Shown: positions 54,596 through 64,000 of the stretch, one piece after another
Layout of the letters: every line of letters starts with the position of its first letter
Numbering within the stretch: position 1 is the first letter of the stretch
DNA from: Saccharina japonica
Lineage: Eukaryota; Sar; Phaeophyceae; Laminariales; Laminariaceae
Direction of reading: 5' to 3'
NCBI GenBank assembly: GCA_008828725.1
Contig: MEHQ01002060.1
Location: 626,717-690,716, forward strand
Length of the DNA: 64,000 nt
The notes under the pieces: model-generated
What the model saw: only the letters and a program-made list of their open reading frames with translations
Told to the model about the DNA's origin: nothing
The model's database searches: none
Program-made: the position numbers and the translations under genes

Positions 54596-55208
54596 TTGGA
54601 ATTTTGCTTTCTGAGTCTCCGGTCCCAAGGACCGGAGAATACTGGAGTTGGGAGGAGTTGGGAGTTGAGGATTCTATATACTTAAAACTGTACCCTTGTC
54701 GTATCATATGTTAAATCATGCCTGTACATATATATATATACGTACAACTCGTGTATATAATACGACTCTGCAGTATCGTACTGAAATGCAGCCCCAATTA
54801 AATGCATTGCCGTTCTGTTCCCCAGTGTATCGTTTATTCGTAGTGAAGTTGGACGGTCGGACAAGAAGTTTACTAGAAAACAGTAACATACATATTTTGA
54901 CTGTACGAGTGAGCCCATCATATTGCATTTCTGCCTACGTACAGAAAACAGTAATTTTACGTACCAGGTAGCTGGTATCGTACAGCAAACGCGAAGAACC
55001 GCGAGGCCGGAAAAGGGAGGATGTAACGCGTGGCCCGAAAGATGGTCGGCAATCCCCTGGATGGCGGGTCGTCAGTATTATAGTGAAACGGGGGGGGGTT
55101 ACCTCTCATCAAACGAGAGGCACCCATCTGCGAGCTGGGTGCTTGGTTCCCAGGCATGCTCAAAGGTGCACGCGCTTTCTATTCATACTACTTACTGTTT
55201 GTTGTTGT

Positions 55209-55452
55209 AGCTAAACACAGGGTACACTCCCGGTGTTCCGTGCGCTGTCAACGTCCTTCGATACCGCAGGTGGGAGAAAAGGGGGTGTGCTACCGCCGTT
55301 GTGTACAGCACGTCGTTTTGTCGGCGCCACCGTCGTGCAACGAGAGGCGGAAGCCTTATCAATGCCTAAGGAGTGACAGCAACGAATGCAACATGCACGC
55401 CTTTACTATCGACAGACGCAACGCCACCACGTTTCGCCGCGCTAGCGTGAGA
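55209..55452 (+). CDS. Possible Cys-rich exon pair, unassigned
   Basis: 55213-55270 lies between a ttgttgtag acceptor and CAG|gtggga and reads HRVHSRCSVRCQRPSIPQ; 55309-55446 follows gtgtacag and reads HVVLSAPPSCNERRKPYQCL then RSDSNECNMHAFTIDRRNA up to AGC|gtgaga. The phases agree. No start, stop or family found, so this is only a candidate. Confidence 0.2.
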
Positions 55453-56828
55453 GCTTGTAGTCTTCATTGTGTTGGTAAGCCGTAATGTCTTCCGACGGAT
55501 AGCCGCAGATATGCTAAATGCTACGAGTAGCGTATGCCGAAACACGCGAGAAAAACGCAAGGCAGCAAGTCAGCATGCAGCAAGACCGGCGTCAAGTGTG
55601 TAAAAATGGTATCCGGGGTGGCCTACGTACGGTGCCCACAATATGTTGTGCTTGTTTTTCTGCCATCGTGACGCTTTTCAGCCTGCTTGTGACGGCAGGC
55701 TAGATTTCAGGGAAATGAGCAACTGTGAGAACATCATTGTTATCATGAACCGAGCCCTGGTGTGATTGGGTTTGTTAGACCCGCTGAAGGACTACAATCA
55801 GTTTTCGGTGTATCCAGTGCGTCGACTATTGGTGGACAACCCTTAAGGTGTCTCATAAACTTTAGTTGAAATCTTTCCATTCTATCGATACGTCAATGTT
55901 TTCCATATTAGCATATTAGCACTTATACATCTGGTGTTTAGCCGAGATGGGATTGGCAAGATGAGACCGCATCGCCACCATCTCCCACTCCATGGACCAT
56001 CCACCATCCAACACGTCTGCCCAACTTTAGTTATCACTGTCATGAATACCGTTCGGTACGGTGACATGGAAAATCCTGCCAAGGCGGAGGGTGCACCGTT
56101 CACAAGAATCGCACGGGGACGTTTGAATAGCGCTACGGAATATAGATGGGATAAAACATCAATTGACGACAGTAAGACCACTCCAGCAAACTGCTGTACG
56201 AGCACAACTGCACCGCCTTCTCACGCCTGAGACTGACTTTGGTTGCATAAACCTATTCGAGGTATGTATTTACAGCAGTAGGCAAGCCAAGCCAAGCCCA
56301 GAGCTGCGTACTAAGCATTAAAATGCGCCAGGTATACGAGCAGAAGCAAAAACTATACCAGTACCAGGTATACGAGCAGCTGGTGCGTGCAGGGTTGGGC
56401 TGACAGCCTCCACTTTGCACCAGGACTCGGACCGCAAGGGCTGCAAACATCAACGTGGGCATCAACACCAACATCGTGGGACACCGCGGGCGTCACGTAT
56501 ATCCAGGGAATGATACATGTCACATCATATCACTTTGGTGAGTCGCGTTCGAAGCCTGCCCTCGACCAAAGGTCGTTAGCCCTGTCACAACTTCAACGCT
56601 AATCCCACACTATTTCCAACCATTAAAAAAGCGTGTCCCCAAAACACGGGAGAAGTGATAAAGGAGCTGACATCACTGGGAGGGTTTTCCATCGACCGCA
56701 AAAGGCGGGGGCCTCCTCTCGCGACAGTTAAACGGCCGGCTGATGCAAGGCGCACTAACTGGTACCGCCGGGGCTGGCAAACCGACCAACAACGCGCCGT
56801 TTCAGCAATAGTTACACTAGGGTGGTAG

Positions 56829-56912
56829 TTATACTAGGGTAGGCCGTTCGTTGTTGACGGCGAAGTCGTCCGGCAGGCCAAGAGGCGCTCCCTCGTCGTT
56901 CGTGTTGTCCAC
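56829..56912 (-). CDS. VDR: VDR terminal exon
   Basis: Acceptor ttgcag, stop TAA at 56829-56831. VDNTNDEGAPLGLPDDFAVN then NERPTLV; plant VDR ends in a similar V(N/D)N.....PLG(I/L)P motif. Confidence 0.82.
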   Translation of the reverse strand: MDNTNDEGAPLGLPDDFAVNNERPTLV

Positions 56913-59900
56913 CTGCAACAAGAGCAGCAGAGCAGACGCATCACGGTTAGCACCTCCGTCTTGCGACGCAATTTGAGCAATGGTGGTCGCTGGGGTGTCA
57001 ACTTGGAACGAGGGAAACGTTCGGGTGCGACAGGGTCTTCAGGGCGGTCTCCCTGTCGACATCACCTCGGCCGCTACAAGGCTAGGCCGTTACAGGGCGC
57101 ATCGCGTTTACCTCGAACAGCTCCCACAGCTTGATGCCACAATTATCGAAGGCTTTTTCCACGCGGTCCATCTCCCCTTCGTCCGGCCAACTGCCGTCAC
57201 GTGACACCAACAGCGCCCCCGTGTAAGACTGCCCCGCCGCGGTAGCAGCACCGGCATAGTAAAACACGCCTGTACTCTCCACGCAGATGGAACACAACAT
57301 GCGGACAGGTCAAGGCCGGCACAAGGAGGGGCGCAAGCGAGGGCGCAGCAGTGTGCGTAAGCAATTGCATTTTGCGAAATTCCTTTCATTCTCGTCTTCC
57401 TTGAAACCGAGGGCAACCCGAGAAAGACTTGGTCACCGGTAAAAAACAAACTAGTGTGGTCATATTCAGCGCCTACATATGTATGCCTTACCATATACCC
57501 TTGCACCTCACGCATGTATTTAAAATCCGTCGTCGAAATGTAACGGTACGGGAGGTCGCGTTCATTTCGCTCACCCCATGACAGGTCGTCGGGGACGTCG
57601 ATAATCCGCCAGTACTCGTTGGACACCACCCCGTTGTCCAGTACTGAGAAACGGAACGTTCCCGGAGTCGCCGCCGACTTGACGCGGTAATGTCGCCGTC
57701 TCCACACCTACAGCCGAAGAAAGGAGGGGGTAGGAGGCGCGAATGTGCATGAGGATGTTGGAGGTTCCAGCGCAAAATCGTCGAGGGTAGTTGCTACCTC
57801 TTTACCCACCCGGAAAAAACCCAATCTTAATATGAAGAGATTCGTCCCCAAAACGAGGGTGTCGGTATAAATGGGTCAAGAGCCTCGCGCGCGGTAAATC
57901 GTGACATGATCTGTGGACTAGGCATGTTTAACTGATAGCTGGGCGGTCAAGAGCTGAAACGAATCGATCGAACCGCTTAAATCCCTGTTGCGCGGTTTCC
58001 GTTGCGTGATTTTCGCTGCGCGGTGTGTGCCTGGTGTAAATCGCAGGTCAACGATAGCCAGAAAACGAGTCGACCCACACAAACTGCACTGAGTGATCAT
58101 CCGGCATATCGCTTGCCACTCGTCCGCGGTGTAACAGCGGGTACAAAACAGCGGCAATGCAGGTACAACAGCTGGGAGGAGACGGAATGTACCGACTCAT
58201 TTGGCGGAGCACTGTCGCTCTACAGGCAGATAAATTCACGGGTAACGCGCGGAAGCACTGTTCCAAATAAACTAAACGAGCGTTCAGGCCAAATAAATTG
58301 AATCGGCGTTATTATACGGAACACTCCCTCCGCAGCGATTGGCTAAATATATTCAATCGGCGTCACGAAACATTCTCTTCGCAGCGATAGGTTCAAAGCG
58401 CTGCTTTGGCGTTACGGAACACCTTCGCAGCGATTGGCCAATCGGTGTTACGGGACGTCTCCTTCCCGGCGATTGGCTAAATATGCTAAACCGGCGTTTC
58501 CGAACATTCCATTCGCAGCGATTGGTTAGATACACACTTCGTACAACAAAAGCGGCGTTACGGAAGGGAGTGGCTGGCCGACCTCACCTCCTCGCCGTTG
58601 ATTGTAAACACCTTGAACACCGGGTCGTACCACATCACCCCTGGCCCGCGGCCGCGGTAGAATATTTGGTGCTGGGAAGGGAAAAAATCGTACGCCGGGT
58701 TCTGCCCGCAGACCTGGATCATGGCAAAGTAAGGCAAGGCGTCGAGGCAAAGAGAGCGTCGTCGATGACGGCACCCGACAGCACGATCGATGCCAGCAAA
58801 TCAGCGGCCAGGTTTCCAGGAAGGGGCGTTTCCAGTGCGGAGGTTGACGTGCGATTTTGTCGAAAAGGGGAAAGGTGGAGGTAGCACACGGGGAAAGAGG
58901 CGCACGCTGTCGTAGGGGCCAACATCTCGCTCCACAGCCATGGAGAAGTGACGGCATCTGCCCTTGTTCGTGTTGAGCCACTTTTCGTTGTGATGCAGTG
59001 TTCGGGTGGTGCGGCTGAAAGCGCTTCGTCACTACTCTGAAATATTCATCGAATTATAACCTCAAGCTGTACCCGAAAGGCAGAGGCAGCTACTGTAGCT
59101 GTAAAGGGCAATGAAAACAAAACCAAATCTAACGAGGGAGAGAGCAAAAACAAACAGATGGCCGTCGCTGGTACGGGGACAAACGATGCCAAGCCGCGTT
59201 TTCCCGCTGGAAACCCCTCAAGAGTCAAAACATTATGGCATGCTCACCACTTTCCAAGAAAACGCCTCTTTCCCCAGCCAGCCCATAAACATGTCCTGGG
59301 CGCTTTCCTGCGTAACGGCTTCCCCTCGGAAGCGCGCCAGCGGTGTCGGGTCGGGCAGAACGGGAATCTGCGCCGAGTTTCCCATGCAGTTGTTCTTCTG
59401 CAGCACGCACAGAGAAAAGTTCTCCATCGTCTTGGTCTCGTACGAAGTGATGCAGCGGTACGCACACACCTGCCAAACACGATTAGCATACGAGGTAAGT
59501 CGGTACCAGTAGGCCAGGGGGGTCGCGTTCGGAAATATCTCTGTCCCACTTCCACGTGTACACATGTCCCAGAGAGATACCTCCGATCTCCACCGATCTC
59601 CACCTGACATAAAGGATTATCCGAACACAACTCCAAGGTTTACTTTTCTGTTTCACTGGTCAGTTACGATAGCTGCCTTCGGTCGTAGACAACCATTTTC
59701 CCCCTTGAGACCTCAGAGGAGAAAATTGATGACAACATGAGACGGATGCGGCATTGGCCACACGTCGGTGGGTTACGGAGGTTGCATACTTTATGTAGAC
59801 TTCGAAGTACAATGCGAAGAGTTGTGCGACACGTGTGCAGTATGATGCTACGATGCTACCCGTTCTGAGGCTTGCTCACACACGACGGTTTCTGAAGCCG

Positions 59901-61678
59901 CAATCCTTGTTTTTCTGTTTCTATGTCTGCGTCCCAAAAGAGTTTCGATATACTGTACAAACAGGATAAACAGGGCTCTGTACAAGAGGAGGAAGCCAGA
60001 GGGAAAGGGTGGTAGCGGTGCTTCCACCCCTCTTATCTCTCTTGCCTGGTCGTTCGGCGGGCAGCTCGTGAGGCACGATATGCACGCGCGGCAGTCTGAA
60101 TCCTTGGCACAGTCTATGACCTCCTGCTTGCAGTTGTCCAGCATGCAGTTGAGAGTGTTGGGGTCCGAGTCTTTCCCGATTCCCGTCACGCGCGGCACCC
60201 TTGTCTTGTACCTGCCGCCACCAGCCGAACAGCGAGCGGACCAAGAGACGGCAGCGTCAATGGAGACGATTGGCAGCATTCTATAGGACACCGGAGAGAA
60301 TGACACCACGGCGAGCGAAAAATAGTGACACCGCACGACCGGCGCATACATAGCCATAGCCTACGGTTTGACGTAACGGCTGGTTGACATGTATGGGAGC
60401 AACCGGCGGGCCCGACGTACACCGTTTTTATTCCGACACACAGCATATCCGAAAGGGGCAAGCGGCCGACATACTGTTTATTACAGGGGCTGCACGCCCA
60501 ACGCCTGCGCGCGCGTGGGAAACCCCCATTGGCAGGAGACGAGCAGAGATGCTACGGTAACACGCGGGAGTTCAATTCAAGCTCGACTCGTCGTCCCCCT
60601 TCCACGCTATGAGAGTCAAAGACAAAAGACGAATCGCGCGTTCCTTAACCCTATTACAACTGCATCCACGCTTTTGAGGATAAACTACTTGGAATTAGTG
60701 CGATATACATTTGACAAGCGTGTTGAGGATTAAGGGCCCGGGAGCGAAACTCACGAGTCCACCAACACCAGGGAGAGAAACGTCAGGTCTTCGGACGAGT
60801 TCCGCTCGTAGAAACCCATCAAGGTGTCCCACAGCACCCGGTCTTTCTTCGTTCCGCTGGTGGGCCCGCCGATCAAATCCCTCAGAAAGTCGGGCAAAAT
60901 CTGCACCAGCGGCGACGCGGGCGGCTCGGGACGGAACCCTCCGAGCACAGTCGTCTGGCACAACTCCGGCGAGCAGTCCGCCGCAAACCGCGTTTGTATG
61001 CCGGCCTCCTCGATGACCGTGGAAACCCACTCGGCTGTTGCGGGCTCTCGAATGGCGGATCCAATGAAAACGTCGGCACTTCCCGCGATGTCGCGGAAGC
61101 GTGCACGGTCATCGACGCTGTCCGAGCGCAAGGATTCCGCTCGGAAAACCTTTCCGGGTATCGGCGGGGGGGGGGGGTCAAGATAGCCGTAAAACATGGA
61201 AGCGATTGCGGCATGGTACCCTTCGAGGCGTCGGAGGCGTTGGCGCACTCAAACGTCCTTTGGCGCGCGGCGCGGGCTTTCGTTGAGCATGGTTTACCCT
61301 GAAAGGCAACGCCTCGTACCAAGTTGAATGTTCTCTAGCTAGCCAGCAGCTTTGACACGGCAACGCACACGGTGCTCGTGTACCACTGTGACTGCGGAGG
61401 CACCCGGGAGCTAGGACGCTCGTCGGCTGCTACTAATATATGCTTACCGCACAGACTTTAGAGCACAACGCGAAATGTCCAACACATGTTGCATGGCTCG
61501 GGGAGGGGGCATTGAACCCACTGCACGCGAATTTCATTTTCCACGCCATTCCAGAAGGCCAAAACAGACGGAACAGGCACACGGCCCGTTGCCTTACAAA
61601 ACTGTACCAGGTATTGTTTACCTGCATGTCCAAGCCCGGGTCCGCCCATTTCACGCGCTTCGCGATGTGCTCCCACAC
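56829..61678 (-). CDS. VDR: Violaxanthin de-epoxidase-related protein (VDR), eight exons, 5' end not found
   Basis: Exons on the minus strand: 61622-61678, 60755-61149, 60046-60280, 59248-59469, 58588-58713, 57575-57707, 57112-57269, 56829-56912 (stop TAA); 469 residues, phases consistent throughout. Order: VFIGSAIREPATAEWVSTVI N-terminal part ending NSSEDLTFLSLVLVDS; Cys-rich VDE-type domain (LNCMLDNCKQEVIDCAKDSD, CRACISCLTSCPPNDQ, VCAYRCITSYETKTMENFSL, CVLQKNNCMGNSAQIP); lipocalin-like domain (GQNPAYDFFPSQHQIFYRGR, WYDPVFKVFTINGEE, VWRRRHYRVKSAATPGTFRF, SVLDNGVVSNEYWRIIDV, FYYAGAATAAGQSYTGALLV). These blocks match plant and algal VDR proteins, plastid relatives of violaxanthin de-epoxidase whose reaction is not settled. 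The transit peptide and start codon must lie above 61678. Confidence 0.85.
57112..57269 (-). CDS. VDR: VDR exon: lipocalin-like domain
   Basis: Acceptor agtacag, donor GAG|gtaaac. VFYYAGAATAAGQSYTGALL, VSRDGSWPDEGEMDRVEKAF, DNCGIKLWELFE; matches the family end of the barrel. Confidence 0.88.
57575..57707 (-). CDS. VDR: VDR exon: lipocalin-like domain
   Basis: Acceptor ctgtag, donor G|gtgagc, phase 1. VWRRRHYRVKSAATPGTFRF, SVLDNGVVSNEYWRIIDVPD, DLSWG. Confidence 0.88.
57708..58587 (-). repeat. VDR intron 5 with a degenerate tandem repeat of about 50 bp
   Basis: 58285-58565 holds five imperfect units with gcagcgattggctaaatat and cggcgttacggaacattc. The rest shows nothing recognisable. Confidence 0.75.
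58588..58713 (-). CDS. VDR: VDR exon: start of the lipocalin-like domain
   Basis: Acceptor atccag, donor GAG|gtgagg, phase 0, 42 residues: VCGQNPAYDFFPSQHQIFYR, GPGVMWYDPVFKVFTINGEE. Confidence 0.86.
59248..59469 (-). CDS. VDR: VDR exon: second half of the Cys-rich domain
   Basis: Acceptor tttggcag, donor GTG|gtgagc, phase 0, 74 residues from VCAYRCITSYE to WLGKEAFSWKV, as in plant VDR (SFRG... and WLGE..WSWRV). Confidence 0.86.
60046..60280 (-). CDS. VDR: VDR exon: first half of the Cys-rich domain, GC donor
   Basis: Acceptor cctatag; the split codon TC|A fits the previous exon. Eight cysteines in the LNCMLDNCKQEVIDC and CRACISCLTSC blocks. The donor is CAG|gcaaga, a GC-AG intron: using GC keeps the frame into VCAYRCITSYE, and no GT donor nearby does. 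Confidence 0.82.
60755..61149 (-). CDS. VDR: VDR exon: N-terminal domain
   Basis: Acceptor cggaaag, donor TC|gtgagt, phase 2. VFRAESLRSDSVDDRARFRD, ADVFIGSAIREPATAEWVST, RFAADCSPELC, SPLVQILPDFLRDLIGGPTS, RVLWDTLMGFYERNSSEDLT. The SSEDL...L..LVD end matches the residues that precede the Cys-rich domain in plant VDR. Confidence 0.78.
61622..61678 (-). CDS. VDR: VDR upstream exon (19 residues)
   Basis: Acceptor ctcccag, donor CAG|gtaaac, phase 0: VWEHIAKRVKWADPGLDMQ. The frame and phase join to the next exon (VFRAESLRSD). Short, so less certain than the others. Confidence 0.6.
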
Positions 61679-64000
61679 CTGGGAGCATGCATCCGTTGTA
61701 ACCGTTTTAAACCGTCATGCAGGAACAACACCGACAATAATATGTGGCAACTCAGGTGTTGGGTAAACTGCTGAATTATGTCGCTTTGACGAGGCAGGTA
61801 TTGTCGCGCATTAACAGTGCACAGCAGTAATCTCTTACGGTTGGCGCGCAGAAAGCGTGGCGCCATTACAGCAGCTCTATGCGACAAGGGACGACAAACT
61901 GCAGCATGCTCTAGTTCGAGTTTTGGCCGATTCTGAAGCCGTTTGCTCGGTACTCCAAACTCCCTATTAATCGGGGGCAGGGGATAAAATAGTATATCGA
62001 AACCCATTGTACAGCAGTACGGTGTATCCGTAGGAATTTGGGTATTTAGGTAAAGCAGACGCAATGCACTCAAAACAATCCGGCAGATTGTATCTATCGG
62101 AATTCAAAAATGGCACCGGCACGATGCCGACATACTGCTGTATCATGGTAGTTTCATTGTGGAAAATATCAATACATACCTTGATCTTCTTTGGTTCGGA
62201 AGCTTTCCTCGGCATATGTTGGTACCTCACAGCCACTCTCAGCCTCTAATTGCCGAAGCAGAAGTTACTTGCTTTCCGGAGGTTCTTGGGTTTCCTACAG
62301 TAGGTTTATTTTTTTCGCGATTACTTGCCTTGGCTCCAGCTCTTTTTCATTTTTTTGTGCTCGTGCTTGAACACAGCAACGGGGATGGCAACGGGGATGA
62401 GCGTGGCGCCATCGCGGGTATCGGCGGGCGCTGGCCAGTAGAGGGAGGGTCGGAAGGAGCGCGGTCGCCGTTTTCGTGGCTAGGCGTCGCGAGTCCATCG
62501 AGAGGTGTGGTCGCGAGGGGGCGGGGAGCTTACGAGGCTGATAGAACCTCAGACGTTCGAAGTTTTTTTTCGCGTGTTTTGTTCCATTCTCCCATAAAAA
62601 TACTGTACGTTTGTTTTTCGTTCATTTTTGTGTATACTGCAGCACAATACAGCAGTGAGTGGTAGGCGGGTACTCTCTTCCCTCTCTCCACAGATAACAA
62701 TACCTACGGGAGGACTTGGTATACCTCTGGGTATACGATACGCTGCTGCTGCTGTCTCGTGGTGGTCCGATCGCAAGGTCCACGTTCAGTTTTTGTACGT
62801 ATGTACAGCAGTAGGTGTTGCAGCGCAGCGCTGTGCGGTGCCGTGCGGTTCCGTGGCCTACTGCCGTGCGGACAGTAGTGCTGTACCGTGATGTGCCTTC
62901 TCTTCTTCCGTACACCAACGTACAGCAGTAGCAAGTATTACATCGTTCCTTCCATATTGTGACATGTTCATCTCGTGCATAAGTGAGTACGTTTTTTTCG
63001 TGCATGTCACTTCAAGTCCACAGTTTCTTCGCTGCACCATGAATATCTTGGCATTTTCAAGTCGGTCCTTGCACCACACCGTGGACATCTTCTGCCCCTT
63101 TCCTTGCGCGAGCGTAGCGGGCGGTCCACGGAGCGGAGCCCTTACAGTCACAAATCACACCCGCAGCAGGCAGCGCAGCGCCGTGCTGTGAGCCGTGTTA
63201 CTGTGCTTTCTCTTCCTTTCGAACATAAAAGTTTTTGTTGTGTACGACTGCTGTGCTGCTGTCGTCGTACAGGTGCTTTGCCACAAGGAACATAGCAGTA
63301 CTCCTGCAGTACAATACAGAGGTAGGCGCAGGTAGGCGGGTGCTATACGTCCAGTTGCGTACAGCAGTAAGTATTTCGCTGCATTGCACCATGAATCTCT
63401 CTTTGCATTTTCAAGTCGGTCCTTGCACCACATCGTGGACCTCTTTTGTCCCTTTCCTTGCGCGAGCGTAGCGGGCGGTGAGGAGCTTTGCTTTCTTCGG
63501 GATCTTCTTTCGTGTTGGAAGATAGATATTCCCACTCATCGTTTCTGTCCTGTATTTTAGCCGTCATACATATATGGAGCTCTTGGCATTATCAAGTCGC
63601 CAGTTGCAGCTAAAATTATATGTGTTCCTGTTTTACGCTGTTCACATTTATTTGGTTTCTTTCCTCCTTCCGCGAGCGTAGCGGGCGGCGTTAGCCGCCC
63701 GCGCAGCGGAGCCCTTGTATCACATACAAAGAGTACACGTCACACAGCGCGCGCGGCTGCTTGCGGTATGCTACTGTTTCAGTGGGAAGCAGCGGTAGAT
63801 CTATACAACTGCTGTTACGTACATAGTAAATGGCAAATGGTATGCCACTTGTGCTCGGCTTTGCGCTCACGAGTGGGGTTTAAGCAATGCTCGAGGTAGG
63901 CACGTTGGCCCTCCTCACAACTCACAACCCTTTACTTATGTATGACATGTATGTATGTATGAGACCGAGCTGATGTCAGGTTTAGGGATGGATGGCTGCT
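61679..64000. other. Region upstream of the recognised VDR exons
   Basis: Should hold the VDR start. A minus-strand open piece at about 62180-62250 (EVPTYAEESFRTKEDQ) ends at a good donor (gtatgt), but its phase does not fit the 61678 exon; 62295-62498 opens MDSRRLATKTATALLPTLPL, which could be a targeting leader. Neither can be assigned. 62800-63740 carries three related repeats. Confidence 0.45.
63025..63710. repeat. Three dispersed copies of a repeat ending in GCGAGCGTAGCGGGCGG
   Basis: Copies at about 63029-63140, 63367-63480 and 63573-63710: ttggcattttcaagtcggtc, cttgcaccacaccgtggaca, then cctttccttgcgcgagcgta and gcgggcgg. The third carries a perfect 9-bp stem (gcgggcggc, loop gtta, gccgcccgc). 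Confidence 0.8.

Larger units (their letters stand above)
51366..56828. other. Intergenic region between the AGTRAP-like and VDR genes
   Basis: Contains direct repeats of about 50 bp (52249-52300 and 52379-52430), an open frame (52475-52798), MITE-like copy 53898-54045, a 36-bp tandem repeat (54455-54595) and a possible Cys-rich exon pair (55210-55450). No gene could be assigned with confidence. Confidence 0.55.
58714..61621 (-). other. VDR introns 1-4 (non-exonic parts)
   Basis: Introns 58714-59247, 59470-60045, 60281-60754 and 61150-61621. Apart from a run of C next to the acceptor at 61149, no repeat family or RNA gene seen. Confidence 0.6.

Overview
This window looks like nuclear DNA of a photosynthetic, flagellate-bearing eukaryote, most likely a stramenopile and probably a brown alga. 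The grounds are short GT-AG-bounded exons (about 60-800 bp, almost all in phase 0) inside long, repeat-filled introns; a violaxanthin de-epoxidase-related (VDR) gene, which implies a plastid; a centriole-assembly gene of the CPAP/SAS-4 family, which implies centrioles; and dense microsatellites and small mobile elements. The lineage is inferred from gene content and architecture, not from a database search.

Layout. (1) 157-26800, plus strand: a 13-exon gene for a membrane-anchored glycoside hydrolase family 3 (GH3) enzyme, with a 9.3-kb first intron. (2) 30082-43085, minus strand: a nine-exon CPAP/SAS-4 homologue, convergent with GH3. (3) 48230-51365, minus strand: a four-exon gene for a small multi-pass membrane protein that resembles the AGTRAP family. 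(4) 56829-61678 and beyond, minus strand: eight exons of a VDR gene whose 5' end was not found. The spaces between genes (3.3, 5.1, 5.4 and 2.3 kb) hold mostly repeats.

The most striking structure is a pair of near-identical 3.69-kb inverted arms (12145-15833 and 17228-20917) inside the GH3 gene. The 1.39-kb spacer carries GH3 exon 4 on the wrong strand, and the left arm carries a second, reversed set of exons 5-8. The left arm starts directly after a single N. Turning 12145-17227 around and overlapping it with 17228-20917 restores exon order and phase, so a reversed contig is the simplest explanation; a real inverted duplication cannot be excluded from sequence alone.

The second notable point is a family of short interspersed repeats (at least ten copies) ending in a tail of about 40 nt plus poly-C. 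The same tail follows the stop codon of a LINE 3' fragment in GH3 intron 1, suggesting a SINE mobilised by this LINE. The repeats share a 5-bp stem, 7-nt loop hairpin with paired changes between copies. Two MITE-like families and many tandem repeats fill the rest.

The four host genes are not an operon or visible pathway: they cover carbohydrate hydrolysis at a membrane, centriole building, a small membrane protein and a plastid lipocalin-type protein.
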